Source of the DNA: Gnetum montanum
Taxonomy: Eukaryota > Streptophyta > Gnetopsida > Gnetales > Gnetaceae
Direction: 5' to 3'
Length of the DNA: 64,000 bases
Assembly (NCBI GenBank): GCA_015680685.1
Contig: MNCI01033523.1
Location: 371,814 to 435,813, forward strand
In this document: piece by piece, positions 34,633 to 46,450 of the stretch
How the letters are laid out: each line of letters opens with the position of its first letter
Position numbering within the stretch: position 1 is the first letter of the stretch
Position numbers and translations under genes: made by a program
The notes under the pieces: generated by a model
Told to the model about the DNA's origin: nothing
Database searches by the model: none
What the model saw: only the letters and a program-made list of their open reading frames with translations

Positions 34633-36144
34633 TGTTAGGATTAGAAATGGATTAAGATCCCTTTGAATTAGCTATAATAAAAGTTTTAGCTTTCTCAAAG
34701 TTAATTTTAGATAACAGAAGTTATCCACAAGTGATTGAAAGATAATGGTTTATAATTTCATAAGTCATAATGAATAATCATGGGTTGAAGTTAACTCATG
34801 TTGTTCTACAGTGATCTTTTCATAGGTAATAGTTAACTTGAAATATAGAAAAATTGATTGTAAGTAAACCACAAGATGGCCATAATTTATTCTCAAGTTA
34901 TGGTGAGTATTTTAACCTCTATGATACCTTATGTACTTCAAATTTGATTCCACAAATGGATCATGAGTCATGAAATTAAATAAATCTTATACCACAAGTC
35001 ATGGTCTTTAACCATAGGTCATGGTTGATCACCACAAATCATGGTGAAGTTGTGATCACCTAGAAATCTCTTTATGCTTATCATGAGTTATGATGAAGTT
35101 ATGGTTCCATAGAGAATAAATAATAATTTCAAAAAACTTTAGAACAAATATGAGAAAAACAAGGCTTGAAAATTCACAATAAAAAATAGAAACTTTCTAC
35201 ATAGCCTCTAAACATGGTGAGATAAGCTTCAATTGAAAGATAAACAACAAATGAGCCTTAAATTTAACATATGTATATAAAAAATATACAAAACCCATAC
35301 AAGCATGCATAAACTCTTGAATCTTTATTTAATTCTATTCAAATACTTTTAGAAACATGAAAAAAGGTTTTTACAAGCTGAATAGGCTTGAAACAAGCTC
35401 ATGTAAAGAAATTTATGAGCTTTTACATGAAATTAACCCTTCAAAATTAACCTAGAACATGGGAGAAATTATTTTGAATCCACAAATGAAAAGTAATTTT
35501 CATTAAATAGATCATAAAACCAATTATTAATTCTTCAATAATTTATTCCTAACATGAGAAAATATATAATTAGCATCAGAAACTTATGAGAACATGAAAT
35601 TTAAGCATAAATACGAACATATGAGAATGCATAGAAGTGTAAGAGACTACAAGAAAAATGCTTGTGAGAACTTAGGAGAACAACTCATAAGAGGGGATTC
35701 ACTCCTCAAATTGAAAGATCCATGCTACAAGAATACAAGAATAAAAAAAGAGAAAAGCTAGAAAAGCTTCTTGAAGTTTACAAAGCTTACACAAGAACGC
35801 TCAAGAATTGAATGGAGAGATTCTATTTACTTCAACTCAAAATTCAAGAAATGTTTTAATGGAAGGGATTCACCCTTATTTATACTCTTTTGTAGAAGAT
35901 TTTACCTCTTAGAGCATAGGACACACATGAAGACTCTTGGCTTCTTACACATTTTAGCAATTTGCTTCATCCCTAAGCTTCTATGTCCCTCTTATTTTCT
36001 TAAAAAGGCCACTTTTAACTGTTTAATACATTAAAGAAAAAACACCAACATTAATGTAAAGATTACCACTACATACTCTACTCAACATCAAGGGAAATAA
36101 AGAGAGAGAAGTTTAGAATGTATATATTCATACTATTTCTAACA
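34633..36144 (-). repeat. copia-1 5' LTR
   Basis: On the minus strand it runs TGTTAGAAATAG (from 36144) to ATCCTAACA (34633), 1512 bases with complementary TGTTAG/CTAACA termini. A copia-type primer binding site follows. It contains a cluster of CATGGT/CATGAG words at about 34760-35110. The flank on the right is gypsy-2 integrase sequence. Confidence 0.65.
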
Positions 36145-38400
36145 AATCTAGCATTGTTGTCATAGATAATCCTCCTTGGAACACCATGAAATCATATAAT
36201 ATCTTTGATCTACATCAAGTTATCTCCTATGCACTCATGATAGCTCTAGTAGTTAAGAAATATGAAAACTTCATCAACATGTCTACAATCACATAAATAG
36301 CATAATATCCTTGTCAAATAAATACAACCTAATAATGAAATCCATCCTCACTGACTTCCATTTCCATAATGGTATGTTATGGAAGTGGAAGAATCCTATA
36401 GATCTCTAGTATTCTATCCTTATCTACTAACATAATAAGAAATAAGAGACATAATCATTTACATCTTTCTTCATACCATTCCACCAATATTACATTAAAG
36501 ATTTTCCTACATCTTGTTAATACCTAAATGCAATTTATATCTTCCCATGTGAGTTGCATATAACAATTAAGAAAATAATACTATTAGAACATAAATTTTA
36601 TCATCTCTTTGAGGCATATCTTAACTATTCACTATTAAATGCATTAATTGAAATGTATTGTTATAACTCTCTACATCAAGAATCTTGTTATTATTGCTCT
36701 CATAGGTTATCATGAAAATTTGATTAGATGATCACACTACATAACCTACTAGTAATTCTTCTTAGTGCATCTATCACCCTATTAGTTCTACTAGATCTAT
36801 ACTAGACGGTAAAGTTAAATCCATAAGAATCTCTATCCATCTCATTTGTCATAAGTTTAACAAGATCCAACTCATAAGATATTAAAGACTCTTATGATTG
36901 GATGAGATGATCACCAACTTACCATACATATGGTGCTACTATATATTTAGTGCAAAGTTTACTACACCTAGCTCTAAATTATGAACTAGATAATAAATCT
37001 AATATGGCCACAACTAGTGAGAAGGATACATGACTACCTATCTATTCCATGCCACAACATAATCAAATCCATCATTGAAGACATTTGTGCATACCTCATA
37101 AGAGTAGACTAGATTAGAAGAAACTAATACTTGCATGTGCTCTAATAGGCTTTAACTCATTGAATTCCATCTCACAAGTTGAGCTACAAGTAAAAAATAA
37201 TTTCCCTACTTAATAAGTGATTTAAAGAAGAAGCTATATGACAAAAATTCTTAACAAATCTATAATAATAACTAGCCAATCCTAAGAAACTATAAATCTC
37301 TTCCACTAACTATGGAACTAGCCAATCTTAGATCATTGTAATCTTGGCTTGATCCATACTAATTTCAATCCTAGAAATAAAGTGACTAAGAACTTAATCT
37401 CTAACTACTAGAAGAAATACTTGGATATTCTTGCTTATAATTGATACTACCATAAAGTCTACAACATAATCTATAAGTGTTTTACATCTTTACACATTTT
37501 TATAACACATTAAGATATCATTAATAAAAACTATCATGAACTGATCAAAATATGACCACAATAAATTATTCATTAGATGCATGAAAACTTCTAGAGAATT
37601 CTTAAACTTGAAAAAAACTAATAAGTTATAATAACAATATAGAGTGAGAATGCTTTATTCGGTATATCCTACTCTTAGACCCATAACTAATAACAACTAG
37701 ACTTAAGATTAATCTTAGAGAATCCACAAGATTTTAAAAGTTAATCAAACGACTCATCAATGCATAAAAGAGAATATCTATTCTTCATGATTCTTTAATT
37801 TAGTTTTTAATAATTAATGCATAATCACAAAATTTCATCCTTCTTTTACATAAATAATATTAAAGTACCCCAAGCAAAAATACTAGGATGGGCCAAGCCT
37901 CTTTTTATTAGCTCCTATAAGTGAATCTTTAACTCTACTAGAGACATCCTATATGGGGTTTACGGGTAGGATTTATGGCTAGCTACAATTGAATCTCAAA
38001 CTATATCTCTTTCCTAGATGACAAACTAAAAATATTAATCCAAAATACATTAAGGAACTTGTGAACAACTGGAAACCATTCAAGCTCTACTAGCTTAGAT
38101 TGATAAATTAATGTCATGAAATATATATGCTCCTTCTTATGCATCTCTTAGAAGACTTTAAATGTTACCAAATTAAGCTAGAAAACTTTAGAAAAAGTTT
38201 GAATATCTATTTACTTACCATCTATGGTCTATAACCTCAATAGATTCTGTTAATAGTCTAGATTAGCACTCTAAGTTAAATTACTATAATGTAAAGAAAT
38301 CATTCTTGATCTTTATTGTTGAATCATGATTACATCCAATAAAAACCACTTAAGTAAAGACTTTGTAACATTTACTCAAACACATGTTGAAAGTGCCTCC
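36145..38400 (-). pseudogene. gypsy-2 pol remnant (INT and RT)
   Basis: Minus strand. The integrase core has a VDMLMKFSYFLTT-like segment and a decayed GVPxSIxSD region next to 36145. The integrase zinc finger reads YWWNGMKKDVNDYVSYFLLC at 36430-36495. RT is near 37490-37600 with FMHLMNNLLWSYFDQ and VFINDILMC, the FIDD box having Asn for the first Asp. Everything is in short frames. The copia-1 LTR abuts the integrase core, so copia-1 inserted here. Confidence 0.6.
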
Positions 38401-38674
38401 TATTATAGGATTCAAGCAATCAAAGTATAAGAATTTTAGTATATTCTAACCAAAATGTATCATAAATGCACCTAGTAAATGCATATTTATAAGCAAAATT
38501 ATTATATGCATGATACATTTTATTTTTTTCTCATATTTATTTAAAAAATTCTACAATTTCTTCATCTATTTGATGCTTTAACATAACAAATTATTTTTCA
38601 AACCATCTTGCATAATTTCTAACTCTACATATTCTTTGTTTCTACTAATTAATTTAGCCTATAACACTAGTTGG

Positions 38675-39837
38675 TGTTGACCTTTTGGTATGTCAAAATC
38701 TTAGAAAATAAAGAATGCAAAAAATGTATTTGTGAAATCTTCTAAGACTTGGAAAAGACAAGAGCTTGATAAGAACATGGTGAGATTAGGAAAAGGAACG
38801 TGTTAAGACAAGGATGAGAGTTGAGTTATCAATCTAAAGTGACAAATCCTTAACCAATATTGCAAGAGTTTGGAGTAGTCACAGGGATGCATGATATCTA
38901 GAAGTTAATAAAATTTTTATCCACAATGGTTAAACATCCCAAAGGAATAGTAGATATCCCTGTTGAAAAGTTGAGATCTCAAGTGAGATGTCCTTAGAAA
39001 ATAATAGACATTCCAAGTATAGTTAAGATGTCCTAGCCTAGATGTCCCATGTGAGACATCCCAATAAAAGTAAGATGTCCCACCTGCGAATATTAGAAAG
39101 TCAGTGAGATGTCCCAAGCTCAAATGAGACATTCCAACTAGCCATTTCCTAGCCATTGTATGAACTTCAATGATCATTTGATGAAGACAAAGTCTATAAA
39201 AGAAACGATATCTTTATGAAAATGATAAGCATTATTCACACAAATATTCCCTTCATTGTACATATCTTATGAATCAATTTTTTCTTCAATTTTCTATCTA
39301 TTGTAAGTTTGGTATTGTAATTATTCAGAGCTTCATAACAAGGAATCCATAAGTTGTGTACACTCTCTTATTGATCTTTCTTTTCTTTTTATGTAGGCCT
39401 TATGTGATTGATGTGCTTCTTGGGAAAGGCATCCCTTAAGCTTGTTGGAATCTTTAGGAGTTGGGTGTGATTCTTAAGAGAAAACACCCTATGCAAAGCT
39501 CAAGTTTTTATAAAGGTTTTGGGATCCTTAAAACCACATTTTAATCTTGTTGGAACCTTGTGAGATTAGTTGTGTTTCTATGCAAAAAAGTTCCATACAA
39601 AGCTCAAACATTGTAAAGATTATGGTGTCCTTGAAACCATATTTTTGAAGAAACAAAGTTCAGAGGTATGCAAGAATTCTACCCTCTAACTACGAAAGTA
39701 CCCAAGTTGGAGAACCATGTACATCTAAGTGCAATTTTAATTTTAATTGATGGAACTTATTTAATGCCTTATTCTAAATTTTCAATCCTCAAGTGTTATT
39801 GAAGCTTTTTACTCCTAATTTTGAGTGTAATAACTCA
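38675..39837 (+). repeat. probable solo LTR of a copia-like element
   Basis: It starts TGTTGACCTTTTGGTATGTC. A cluster of GATGTCCC/GACATCCC words at 38930-39135 is followed by a TATA box (TATAAAAG, 39194-39201) about 520 bases in, the order of U3 enhancer, promoter, R and U5. No primer binding site or coding follows before the next element at 39867. The right end is uncertain and a target duplication was not found. Confidence 0.45.
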
Positions 39838-39866
39838 GGAATGAATGATGGAAAGAATATCATATA

Positions 39867-41270
39867 TGAAACACCACAAAAATTTGCATGTAATAGTCAA
39901 TCTTCACCATGAAGCTCTCCATGAAACCCAAGGAAAAACTTCATTGTAAATGTGAAAATGGTAACCCAGAATAGGCAATTTCACATACTTTGTACCTTTG
40001 GGGCTAGAAATGCCTCATAAATGATCAAAGCCTTATTTCCCAATTGAGAAAATTCACCTAGTATCTATATTTATGCTTCAAGGGGGTGTGGTGGGGGTGG
40101 GGGGTGGGGGGATGGGGGATGGGATCAAAATGCCTTTTAGAATGCCAAAAAAGGTAATTTGATGGGTTTTATTAGGGGTATACATTTTTCTACACTAGAA
40201 ACACATGTGGAAGGGTAGATTTCACCTACCCCCAATGTGGAAGAATGGGGATTTTGAAAAATTTCCCCCTTCAACATGGAGACCACATGCATATCTTGGA
40301 AACTTTCCCCCCTTAGTGTGGAAGTTTCCCCCTAGCATGGAAACCACAAAAAGCAAAACTTCATCACTTCATGCACTTCAACATTGACCACCCACTTCAG
40401 CAACCATGGTGGAGTGCTCAACATAGAACATTAATCTCCAATGAGAAAGGTCTACCATGATTACTATTTATAATAAATGGAATGACCATGAGTGAAAGTA
40501 ATTACTATCTGGTAAACCCCAAAATTTGGGCACCCATCTCACCTAAATTTGTAGCTATTTTATAGTGAATTTTCCACCACTTTTGCAGCCAAATCATAGT
40601 CAATTTGTAGCCCCATTGATGGCCTTAAGATCCTATAAAAGATAACCTCAAACATCATTTACATGTTCCTAAATTTATTAGCAAGTTTAAAAATTTTGGT
40701 TCCAACAATTTTTCAAAATGTTCAATCATTTTTACAATTCCAAACCTAGGTCATTTTCAAGCACTCAAGAGCTCTTACAAGTTTCCATACTTACATTCTC
40801 TTGAACCCCAACGTGGAAGCATTATGGCCTTGAGATTTGGTGGATTTTTGGTGTGAACACTACACTTTTAGGATTCCAAACCCTAGTGTGGAGTAATTTG
40901 GCATTCAAATTTTCCATCTTTTTCACCCCCTAACAATGACCCAACTTACAAATTTGAGGCTACAATAGTGAAAGAAGGTTTGATAGCATCAAGAATGGCT
41001 TAGCACCTAGATCATGGAGCAGATCACAATGGCTTCAATGACCTTTGAACTCTTGCATAAGTGAGTCCCCTTTCTTCTCATCTAGGCACTATTTGTACAC
41101 ATTTTCCTAACTTCTTCTTTTTTCTTTCTCAATAAAGTTTTAATTTTTTAGTTTTGTATTCAAAAATAAATTTTATTTTATTGCAGAAGCCCTAGGAATT
41201 TGAGGATGGGGAATTGCTTGCACTGAGGATCCTTGGTTTTCTTCTAGTGATTGAGGTTTTTGGTCATAAT
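39867..41270 (+). repeat. Tat/Ogre-like 5' LTR (or LTR core)
   Basis: It begins TGAAACACCACAAAAATTTG and aligns with 56812 onward through AAACTTCATTGTAAATGTGA, GTGTGGAAG, the TCAATAAAGTTTTAA block and GATCCTTGGTTTTCTTCTAG. The last ~85 bases (41185-41270) correspond to the start of the copia gag frame at 58172, which is odd for an LTR. Sequence from 41271 to 42430 resembles LTR/leader sequence too (GTGTGGAAG-type words) but has no counterpart on the right. Confidence 0.55.
40082..40123 (+). repeat. G-rich run, G-quadruplex candidate
   Basis: About 42 bases with at least six runs of three or more G separated by one to three bases. It lies in a ~150-base block of the 5' LTR (40061-40209) that is missing from the 3' LTR exactly where that copy has a single undetermined base (57011). 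Confidence 0.85.
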
Positions 41271-42430
41271 AGTTTTTTATAGCACTAGAAGGAGAGCCTT
41301 CACCTAAATTCTATAACCAGGTCTATTATTTTTATTTCTATTTATAAGCTTTTCCTTGAATTTTCTAGCCAAAACCTTTGAAGAATCAATGTTTGTCTTT
41401 CCCCACTTCATGTGACCAAAACTGTAGTGTGGAAGTTGCAAGTGGTTGGGTTTTGGCTTTTCATAGCACATGCTATGAATTTTACAACCCAAAGCTCCAT
41501 TTTTTTCTTTCTATTATCAAAACTTTATGCTCTAGTTTCTAAAGTGGGTGGTTCAACTCATCTGTGAGTTGGCTTTTACCCCCATTTTCCAAGATGAGAA
41601 AATTGGTAGTTGGCTAAAACAAATTTTAGTTGAAAAACACCAACTTGCCACATTGTTTTTTAGCGTTCCTCCTCAGCCCCCATCAATGTTTAGGTAGGAT
41701 GAGTGAGATTCCCATCATGTGACCCTCCTTCTTTTCCCCCTTTACCATACCCAGTGTGAAAGCAATTAGGAGGCCAACATTGGTGAGGCTTAAAACCAAT
41801 TTAATGACCAGATCTACTTTTATTGTAAGTTGAAAGTCATTTTTTAGTTTTTTAAAGCCAAAACTTGCCAAAACCATCTTTGGAAACTACCAAGTTTCCA
41901 TTTTGGTCTTCAAACTTTCCCCCCTCTCTCCAATGTTGAAATAAGAACATCTGAGATTTCCACTATCTCACCTCCCCCCCTTCTTTTCATCCTTGCCATA
42001 CCTAGTGTAGAGGCATTTGGGAGGTCAACTTGTGTGAGGTTTAAAACCATTGTTGAAAATATTCCATTTTTGGCAAAGGGGTATACCCCACTCACCCCCA
42101 CTTACTAATTATAGTAAATACATCATTTTTTTGCCTTTTTCATTTTCTTTAAAAAAAATTTCAATTCCATTCACTAAAATTTACTCCTATTTTTCCATTT
42201 ACAGTTTATTTTTAACCCATTATCAGCAGTATAGCCATGTTTTTCCAAAAATCCAGCAAATTGCCTCTCATCCTCCAATAAGCCATGAGGGTGTATGATC
42301 CCAAAGATCCTACCATCATGAAGTGTAGATGATCTTTGAGGGTCACAGAGGAGAGTGCTAATTTTGTACCCATAAATGAAGATTTTTATAACTTTTTTGT
42401 GCCAAAATATAGGTAGGCATGCTAATTCCA
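41271..42430 (+). other. Tat/Ogre-like leader or LTR extension, no gene
   Basis: Non-coding, with scattered GTGTGGAAG, AGTGTGAAAGC and GTGTAGAGGC words like those of the ~189-bp array at 49.8-51.6 kb. A primer binding site was searched for by eye and not found. Confidence 0.4.
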
Positions 42431-42559
42431 TGAATTGAATCCAAGTTCAAAAGGTAGTTTGAGCTCATACATAGAGATGGAAAAGAGTACATCTCTTTTC
42501 TATATGAAGAAACTCCTCTTAATGATGTATATTCTAGCATCCTAGCCCAATTGATTGCA

Positions 42560-44900
42560 ATGGAAGAGGAATATGACAAGCCTACCTTTGGGGAGCAACA
42601 AGAAGAGAAGGATGAATTTAAGGTAGAATCTTAGCTTGAAAACATCCTTGAAAAACTATTCCAACAAACATTCTCCAAAGTTACAGAGCCTTCCCCTAAT
42701 GCTTTTGTTTTCACCATGGGCATGGTGACACCATTGTCCACTTCTCCATACCCTACTATGGTAGATCCCATGCTAGTTTTAGCCACACATAAAACTTAGT
42801 TAATGCCACAAGAAAACAAACTATAACACATTGATGCCATTTACAACATAGTCTCAATATGTAAAACCATTAATGATGGCTTTTACCACCACAAATCCAT
42901 TAACTACTCACATGACGTCCACCATGGAACCCCCAACAAAACAAGGGTCACACACCACATTTGTCCCATTTGTGCCTCAAGTACCAACATAAACAGCTTT
43001 TCTTTTTTTTTCTTTTTTTTGGTCCACAAGCCACAACCATAGTGCAATCTTTTCCTTCTATCATGCAACCAACAATGAGGCCAAAATCCTTATAAGAAAT
43101 ACCATAACCTTATGTATAAACCTCACAAAGTATGGGGCCACCACAAGGTTTGGATTAAGACTTCTAAATGATCCAAGACCTAATATAGAAGTTGAAAGGG
43201 CTTAAAGCCTCTATCACACAAGTTGTCAAGATTATGGACTTCTACCAAGATAATCCCATAAGTCCTATAGTCCAATCCTTGAAACTTTCTCCTAGTTTTC
43301 CCATTCCCTAATTTAGCAAATATAATTGAGAAGATTTGAATGTTTTCTCTTGCAGTCATGGCCTAAAACCATCATAAGGATTTTTCCTATGCCTTTGACT
43401 AGGAAAGCACTTGATTCATATCATGCATTGCCCAAAGGATCCATATCCTCTTTGGAGGACTTAGTAGATTATTTTGTTAACCATGTCATGTATAACTTGA
43501 AGCCTAACATAATGCTTGATCAACTCATGAAGGTCATGCAAGGGTCCTTAGAAGCCATACAAAAATTCTTTCAATGATGGAATGGACTACTAAATGAAAT
43601 AGTAGAGCCCATAGCTAGAGCCCACTTGTTAGCCATATTCAAGGGAGTAGTTAATGACTTCATCAAGTCCACAAAGTCTACTACCTTGATCCTTGGTCTC
43701 TTGGCCAAGTATTCTCACAAAACAAAAATATAGAAGATGTTGTGGAGGCCAACCATGATCCAACCTATATATCATATTAAAAAAAAACATACTCAAAGAT
43801 ATAAAGAAAATAGCAACAAAAAAACACTACCATAGCAACTATAAGCAAGAAAACCAAGAACATAAATCAAGGGCTAAATGTGAACCTGCCCAAGGCCCCT
43901 ACCAATGATCACTAGCCATCAACTTTTGGGACCATTGCATCGACAACAAGTAGACCTATCTTTCAAAGGAAGGACAGGTCTAAATACACTACATTACCAT
44001 TAAAACCATCTGAGTTTCTAGACTAACTATTAAGAAGTGGATGCATGAAACATAAAAAAATGACCAAAGCCACTTAAAAGAAACATGAGCAACTACAAAA
44101 AATAGCCAAAGATTCCACCCAATCAATGAAGGATAATCCCCAGTTGCCTAGATACCTCAAGCTAGACCGCTTCTACCATTATCATCAATTGTCTAGTCAT
44201 GATATAGACTTTTGACTTACACTGAAGGATGACCTACAAATGATGATAGATAGGGGGGAAATTGGTCTTAGATGCTTCTAATCTAGTTCAGCCACAAAAC
44301 TAGTTAATGTAGGTCTAGAAAGGCCTATTGAATGCTAATGATAGCCCTTATGTCATTTTAGCATTCAACATCAATGATAATTAGAGACCTACAAAATAAC
44401 CATTCATGATTCAAGTACCCCTCTATAATGAAAAGGCTTCTTTAGCTTCCCATAGCTCATGATCCCCCCTCATTGTGAGAGCACCATCACAAATGCCTCC
44501 AAGGGAACCTTTTGTCATCAAGGTCTCTAAACCTAATACAATCCAAATAGCTATAGCCTAACCAGCTACACAATGACATCCTTTGGTAGCCAATGGTACT
44601 GGCTCTTCCATATAACCAATGGCCAACAACCAAAAAACTATAACCAACCAAAGGAAGAAGCATAAGCAAAATCCTAACAACAAGGGAGAAAAACATATAG
44701 AGGTACAAAAGGAAGTGGCTCCACCAAAGCCCACTCCCATTTTGGTTATACCTATTACCTCCTCTACCCCACCTCCTTCAACTAGCAAGCCATAGGAGGA
44801 CATCAAAGCTCATAACCAAGACAACAAGGAAGAGCCACAATAGCCAAAGCCTAAAACTGAAGTTTGCATTTTGGGATGCATGGAGGAAGTAAAGCATAAC
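42560..44900 (+). pseudogene. Tat/Ogre-like gag, decayed
   Basis: It opens near MEEEYDKPTFGEQQEEKDEF. The gag core is at 43326-43577 (LRRFECFLLQ, ARKALDSYH-like segment reading TRKALDSYHALPKGSISSLE, DLVDYFVNHV, QGSLEAIQKFFQ) and continues past a stop with WNGLLNEIVEPIARAHL, as expected for the Tat-type Retrotrans_gag domain. Downstream is Lys/Gln-rich. Stops and frameshifts are frequent. Confidence 0.65.
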
Positions 44901-44915
44901 TAGCGTAACAAGCCT

Positions 44916-45840
44916 ATGACAAATAAAAGAAACTTCTTTAGTGCAATGGACCAAGTCAGGCAATCCCTTAAGCAAAAAAACACAACCCTAAGCTTATATG
45001 ATCTAATCATGACTTCCACCACACATAGTGAGGTTCTAGTCAGAATGTTGACCTCCATACCCACTAGTGAGGATATTCCTACTAATGAAAAAGCCATTTA
45101 TGTAGTAATGATTCCTTCCTCACTAGGGGAGGAGAAGTCAACATCCTTAACATTTTACAATAGCAAAATTAAGGTTAATCCCCGTAATGATGAAGTGACT
45201 ACAACTCCTTTATTCATAGCCATATGCATAGGGCAATTTAAAATACATTGGGTGCATGTTAATAATGGAGCTACAACAAATGTCATCCCATGCACCATAA
45301 TTGAATGCTTGGGCTTAGCTAAACAAGTACATCCTACAATCATCATAGCTCTTAAGTCCTTCAAGGAATCTATCTACGTAGATTAGGAGTTACCATCAAG
45401 GAATCTATCTACATAGATTTTGTAGCTAAAGAATAATTCCCTACAACCACAAACTTCTTGATGGTGGAAGAGACACCAAGATTCAACCTAATCCTTGGAA
45501 GACCTTGGTTGGCTCAGTTACAAGCTATGTCCTTGTCCATACATTAAGAAATATACCTTTTTTATGAGGGAGGTGAAGTCATCATTCATGATGACAACAT
45601 GACTCCCCTAGCTATCAACAATGTAGACATAGAATAAGGGTCCAAAGTGGATCTTCAAGAAGAAACTCCTAGCCATGAAGGGCAAAAACCCAAGATAGCC
45701 AATGATGACAATGATAGGCAATGGGATACATTATGGGATGAACTCCCCTTTAACATCATAATTGAAGGGGATGGCAAATACAAGCTTCTGTAGAGTAGGC
45801 ATTACTCAGTCCCTAATCTTGCAAAGATTAGGAAGAATTT
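44916..45840 (+). pseudogene. Tat/Ogre-like aspartic protease, decayed
   Basis: The frame at 44916-45386 ends in IHWVHVNNGATTNVIPC: Tat proteases have VLVDNGS here, so the catalytic Asp is Asn. After a local ~37-base duplication (AAGGAATCTATCTAC at about 45363 and 45398) the protein trace continues to NLILGRPWLAQL, the conserved end of the protease. RT should follow directly in a Tat element but is about 6.4 kb away. Confidence 0.7.
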
Positions 45841-46057
45841 GCAAAAGTGAAGTTTACCTTAATCTTCCCATGCCCCTATGACTAGATGCAATTGTAGCCA
45901 TATAACCTTACTTTTCATTTACAATTTATTATGTATGCAATTTTTATTTTATGCTTTATGAAAATAGCCTAATGCATGTAACCTAAGTTCATTTGCATTT
46001 TATCTACAACCTTTCTTTATTTTTACTTATTTCTTAAACATCAAAAAAGTGTCTCTT

Positions 46058-46450
46058 TCATACCTTGTCGACTAAGACATTAAATTGGCATTTTATCTTC
46101 TAATACATTAAACTGGCACTACATCTACTAAGATGTTAAATTGGCACTATCATCCACTAAGACATTAAACTGGCACTATCATCCTATTAGACATTAAACT
46201 AGCACAACCATTTCCTAAGATGTTAAATTAGCACTATCATCTACTAAGACATTAAACTAGCACCTCATCTTCTAAGATGTTAAATTGGCACTATCATCCA
46301 CTAAGACATTAAACTAACACCTCATTTGCTAAGATGTTAAATTGACACTTTCTCTATTAAGACATTAAATTGATGCTATGGTCTACTAAGACCTTAAACT
46401 AGCATTATGGACCACCATGGCCTTCAACTGGCAATGTAGTCACAATCGTG
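46058..46450 (+). repeat. 29-bp minisatellite, about 13 units
   Basis: Units start near 46080 and repeat every 29 bases to about 46450, consensus close to TTAAACTGGCACTATCATCC plus ACTAAGACA. Units are 75-95% alike. The same unit recurs at 51969-52070 and 56645-56740. Confidence 0.85.

Larger units (their letters stand above)
31356..36144 (-). mobile_element. copia-1 element, 3' part lost to the gypsy-1 junction
   Basis: A minus-strand Ty1/copia element with 5' LTR (34633-36144), methionine-type primer binding site, and gag, protease, integrase and RT remnants in copia order (integrase before RT). The RT frame is cut at 31355/31356, where gypsy-1 ends. The missing 3' part and 3' LTR were not found left of 3950. 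Confidence 0.65.

Noticed and set aside
44487-45364. Five minus-strand frames of 65-82 codons
   Set aside because: Shadows of the Tat gag and protease on the plus strand.
46058-46450. CRISPR-like array of 29-bp repeats
   Set aside because: Units are contiguous without unique spacers, degenerate, and in plant retroelement DNA; a minisatellite.
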